Assembly: GCF_000026145.1 (NCBI RefSeq)
Contig: NC_009445.1
Span: 434,001-498,000, forward strand
DNA length: 64,000 bases
Source of the DNA: Bradyrhizobium sp. ORS 278
GTDB taxonomy: Bacteria; Pseudomonadota; Alphaproteobacteria; Rhizobiales; Xanthobacteraceae
Reading direction: 5' to 3'
Below the pieces are notes generated by a model. The model was not told the DNA's origin, searched no databases, and was given only the letters and a program-made list of their open reading frames with translations. This document shows, one piece after another, positions 62,252 to 64,000 of the stretch (positions are counted from its first letter, which is position 1; each line of letters opens with the position of its first letter). Made by a program: the position numbers and the translations under genes.

Positions 62252-64000
62252 TCAGCCGGCGGCCTGAAGGTCCTCGTCCGTCCCCGTCTCGGGCGCGAAC
62301 AGCTTGCGCAACTCGGCGGCCGGCTTCGGCGCGCTGAACAGATAGCCCTGCATCTCGGTACAGCCGAGCTGACGCAACGCCGACTGCTGCGCGCCGGTCT
62401 CGACCCCCTCGGCGGTCGTGGTCATGTTGCTCGCTGCGGCAATGCTGACCACCGCCTGGACGATCGCGGATGAGCTGCCGACATTGAGATCGCTGACAAA
62501 GCAGCGGTCGATCTTGATCTTGTCGAACGGGAAGCGCTTCAAGTAGCTCAGCGAGGAGTAGCCGGTGCCGAAATCGTCGAGCGCGATCCGCACGCCCATA
62601 TCGTGCAATTGATGCAGCACGTTGAGCGCAACATCGTCGTCGCTGATCAGGACGGCCTCGGTGATCTCGATCTCCAGCCGCTGAGGCGGGAGGCCCGCGG
62701 CCGACAAGGCCGCCGCAATACGCAGCGCCAGAGTCGGCGATTTCAGCTGTACCGGGGACACGTTCACGGCAACGCGAATATCGGCGGGCCAGTTCGCCGC
62801 CTCGGCGCAGGCGGTGCGCATCACCCAGTCGCCGATCTCGTTGATGAGGCCGGTATCCTCGGCCAGCGGAATGAAGTCGAGCGGCGGAACCATGCCGCGC
62901 TCCGGATGGCGCCAGCGCAGCAGCGCCTCGCACCCGGTCATCACATTCTGGGTAAAGCCGAGCAGCGGCTGATAGTGCAGCTCGAACTGGTTCTCCACGA
63001 TCGCGCGGCGCAGATCCTGCTGCAACTGCAGCCTGGCGCGCGCGTTTTCGTCCATCGATGGCTCGAAGAAGCGGAATGTGCGCCGGCCGCCCGCCTTGGC
63101 TGCGTACATCGCGAGATCGGCATGCTTGGTCAGCTGGTCGCGCTCGGTGCCGTCCCGCGGCGCGAGCGCGATGCCGATGCTCGCATCGGTCGACAGCTGG
63201 TGGCCGAGACAGCGATACGGCTTGCGGATCGTGTCCAGGATCTCCGTCACCACGACGACGACCTCGTCCTGGTCCGCGGCGGTGGTGAGCAGGACGGCGA
63301 ACTCGTCGCCGCCGAGCCGCGCCACCATGTCCTCGGGGCCGAGACAGCTCTCGATCCGCCGCGCGATGGTTTTGAGGAGCTCGTCACCGACATGGTGTCC
63401 GAGCGAATCGTTGATGCCCTTGAACTCGTCGACGTCGATGTATAGCAGGGCGAAAAAGGTGCCATGACGGACGCGCTCGATCTCCTCGTCGATGCGCTCG
63501 CGGAACAGCACGCGGTTCGGCAGCTCCGTCAGCGCGTCGAAATGCGCGAGATGGGCGATCTTCTCGTCCGCGAGCCGCCGCTCGGTCGTGTCCTCCATCA
63601 CGTTGATGAGGTAGCGCGGCCGCTGCGCCTCGTCTTCGATGGTGATGCGTCGCGAGGTGATATAGCGCAGGCCGAGACCCGGCGTCTGCCAGGCGTGTTC
63701 GCCGAGAAACAACCCGTCCGGCTGTTCCAGCGCGCGGTCGTCGTCGGCCGTGATCTTTTCGGCGGACGGTCTGGGCATCAGGTCGAAGACCGTCTTGCCG
63801 ACAATATCCTGGCGCGGCAGGCCAAAACCCTGCTCGGAGGATCGGTTGATCAGCACATAGCGGCGATCGCGCACATCCTTGACGATGATATGAGAGGGGA
63901 TGTGATCGATGATCTCGTTCAGGAACGCGTAATTGCGATCGCGCTCCTGCTCGAGCCTGCGTTGCTCGCTGATGTCCTCGATTGTCGTGACCCAGCCGCC
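62252..64000 (-). CDS. PAS-GGDEF-EAL cyclic-di-GMP signalling protein, N-terminus cut by window edge
   Basis: 582 residues are visible; the frame is open to the window end, where GGWVTTIEDISEQRRLEQER shows the tail of an earlier PAS domain. A second PAS domain follows (IIVKDVRDRRYVLINRSSEQ), then GGDEF with an intact ARLGGDEFAVLL site and EAL with CEALLRWRHPERG and the metal-site ALDDFGTGYSSL. Both catalytic motifs look intact, so it could make or break cyclic-di-GMP depending on the PAS signal. Confidence 0.95.
   Translation of the reverse strand, partial: GGWVTTIEDISEQRRLEQERDRNYAFLNEIIDHIPSHIIVKDVRDRRYVLINRSSEQGFGLPRQDIVGKTVFDLMPRPSAEKITADDDRALEQPDGLFLGEHAWQTPGLGLRYITSRRITIEDEAQRPRYLINVMEDTTERRLADEKIAHLAHFDALTELPNRVLFRERIDEEIERVRHGTFFALLYIDVDEFKGINDSLGHHVGDELLKTIARRIESCLGPEDMVARLGGDEFAVLLTTAADQDEVVVVVTEILDTIRKPYRCLGHQLSTDASIGIALAPRDGTERDQLTKHADLAMYAAKAGGRRTFRFFEPSMDENARARLQLQQDLRRAIVENQFELHYQPLLGFTQNVMTGCEALLRWRHPERGMVPPLDFIPLAEDTGLINEIGDWVMRTACAEAANWPADIRVAVNVSPVQLKSPTLALRIAAALSAAGLPPQRLEIEITEAVLISDDDVALNVLHQLHDMGVRIALDDFGTGYSSLSYLKRFPFDKIKIDRCFVSDLNVGSSSAIVQAVVSIAAASNMTTTAEGVETGAQQSALRQLGCTEMQGYLFSAPKPAAELRKLFAPETGTDEDLQAAG

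Overview
The window looks like the chromosome of a Bradyrhizobium-type alphaproteobacterium (family Nitrobacteraceae). The basis is high GC with strong third-position GC bias in the housekeeping genes, and the gene order rppH - deacetylase - ctpA - envC-like - rlmH - rsfS - nadD - proA - proB - obgE - rpmA - rplU, which I recall as typical of that group. The assignment is an inference; no 16S gene is present.

Layout. (1) 1-15140: core block, nearly all on the minus strand. It covers RNA 5'-end decay, periplasmic proteolysis and peptidoglycan control, ribosome maturation, NAD and proline synthesis, Obg and L21/L27, and ends with a ROK-type kinase and tRNA-Ser(CGA). (2) 15141-17845: an AT-richer three-gene cassette directly behind tRNA-Ser (TIGR04255-like protein, helix-turn-helix protein, and a protein with a Thr-Gln-Thr-Cys-Asp motif). 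It is a candidate uncharacterised system. (3) 17846-33300: ordinary chromosomal genes. They include an ABC1/UbiB kinase, a photolyase-related protein whose domains look permuted, a renalase-like oxidase broken by one in-frame TAG, a Gfo/Idh oxidoreductase with a sugar isomerase, an IorAB-type molybdenum hydroxylase, an AraC/DJ-1 regulator opposite a short-chain dehydrogenase, and an HNH nuclease. (4) 33300-37450: poorly conserved DNA ending in a serine recombinase gene with two frameshifts. (5) 37453-61315: an integrative element of about 23.9 kb inserted in the 3' half of tRNA-Arg(CCG). (6) 61316-64000: tRNA-Arg, yccF and a PAS-GGDEF-EAL protein.

The integrative element is the main result. 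It is bounded by a perfect 49-bp direct repeat that forms the 3' part of tRNA-Arg(CCG). A tyrosine integrase lies just inside the left end. Copies of GTGCTTACCC sit inside both ends, in pairs 11 bp apart, and are probable integrase arm sites. A tightly overlapping early operon follows: excisionase-like protein, small protein, Holliday-junction-resolvase-like nuclease, TSCPD-like protein, small protein, RepA-like ATPase and HTH protein. The start of the last gene is made of CTTCCAACCCC-type repeats that could be origin iterons. Next come two virion-like genes (tail fibre and ejection-type protein), small secreted proteins, a divergent Xre switch with a palindromic operator on a promoter, an HNH nuclease and an SRAP protein.

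I find no terminase, portal or capsid gene, so the element is either a phage satellite or a decayed prophage. Its right part holds a second module (FkbM methyltransferase, aldo/keto reductase, large serine recombinase) and a graveyard of SRAP and DUF2285 remnants next to tRNA-Arg, which suggests repeated insertion at this tRNA.
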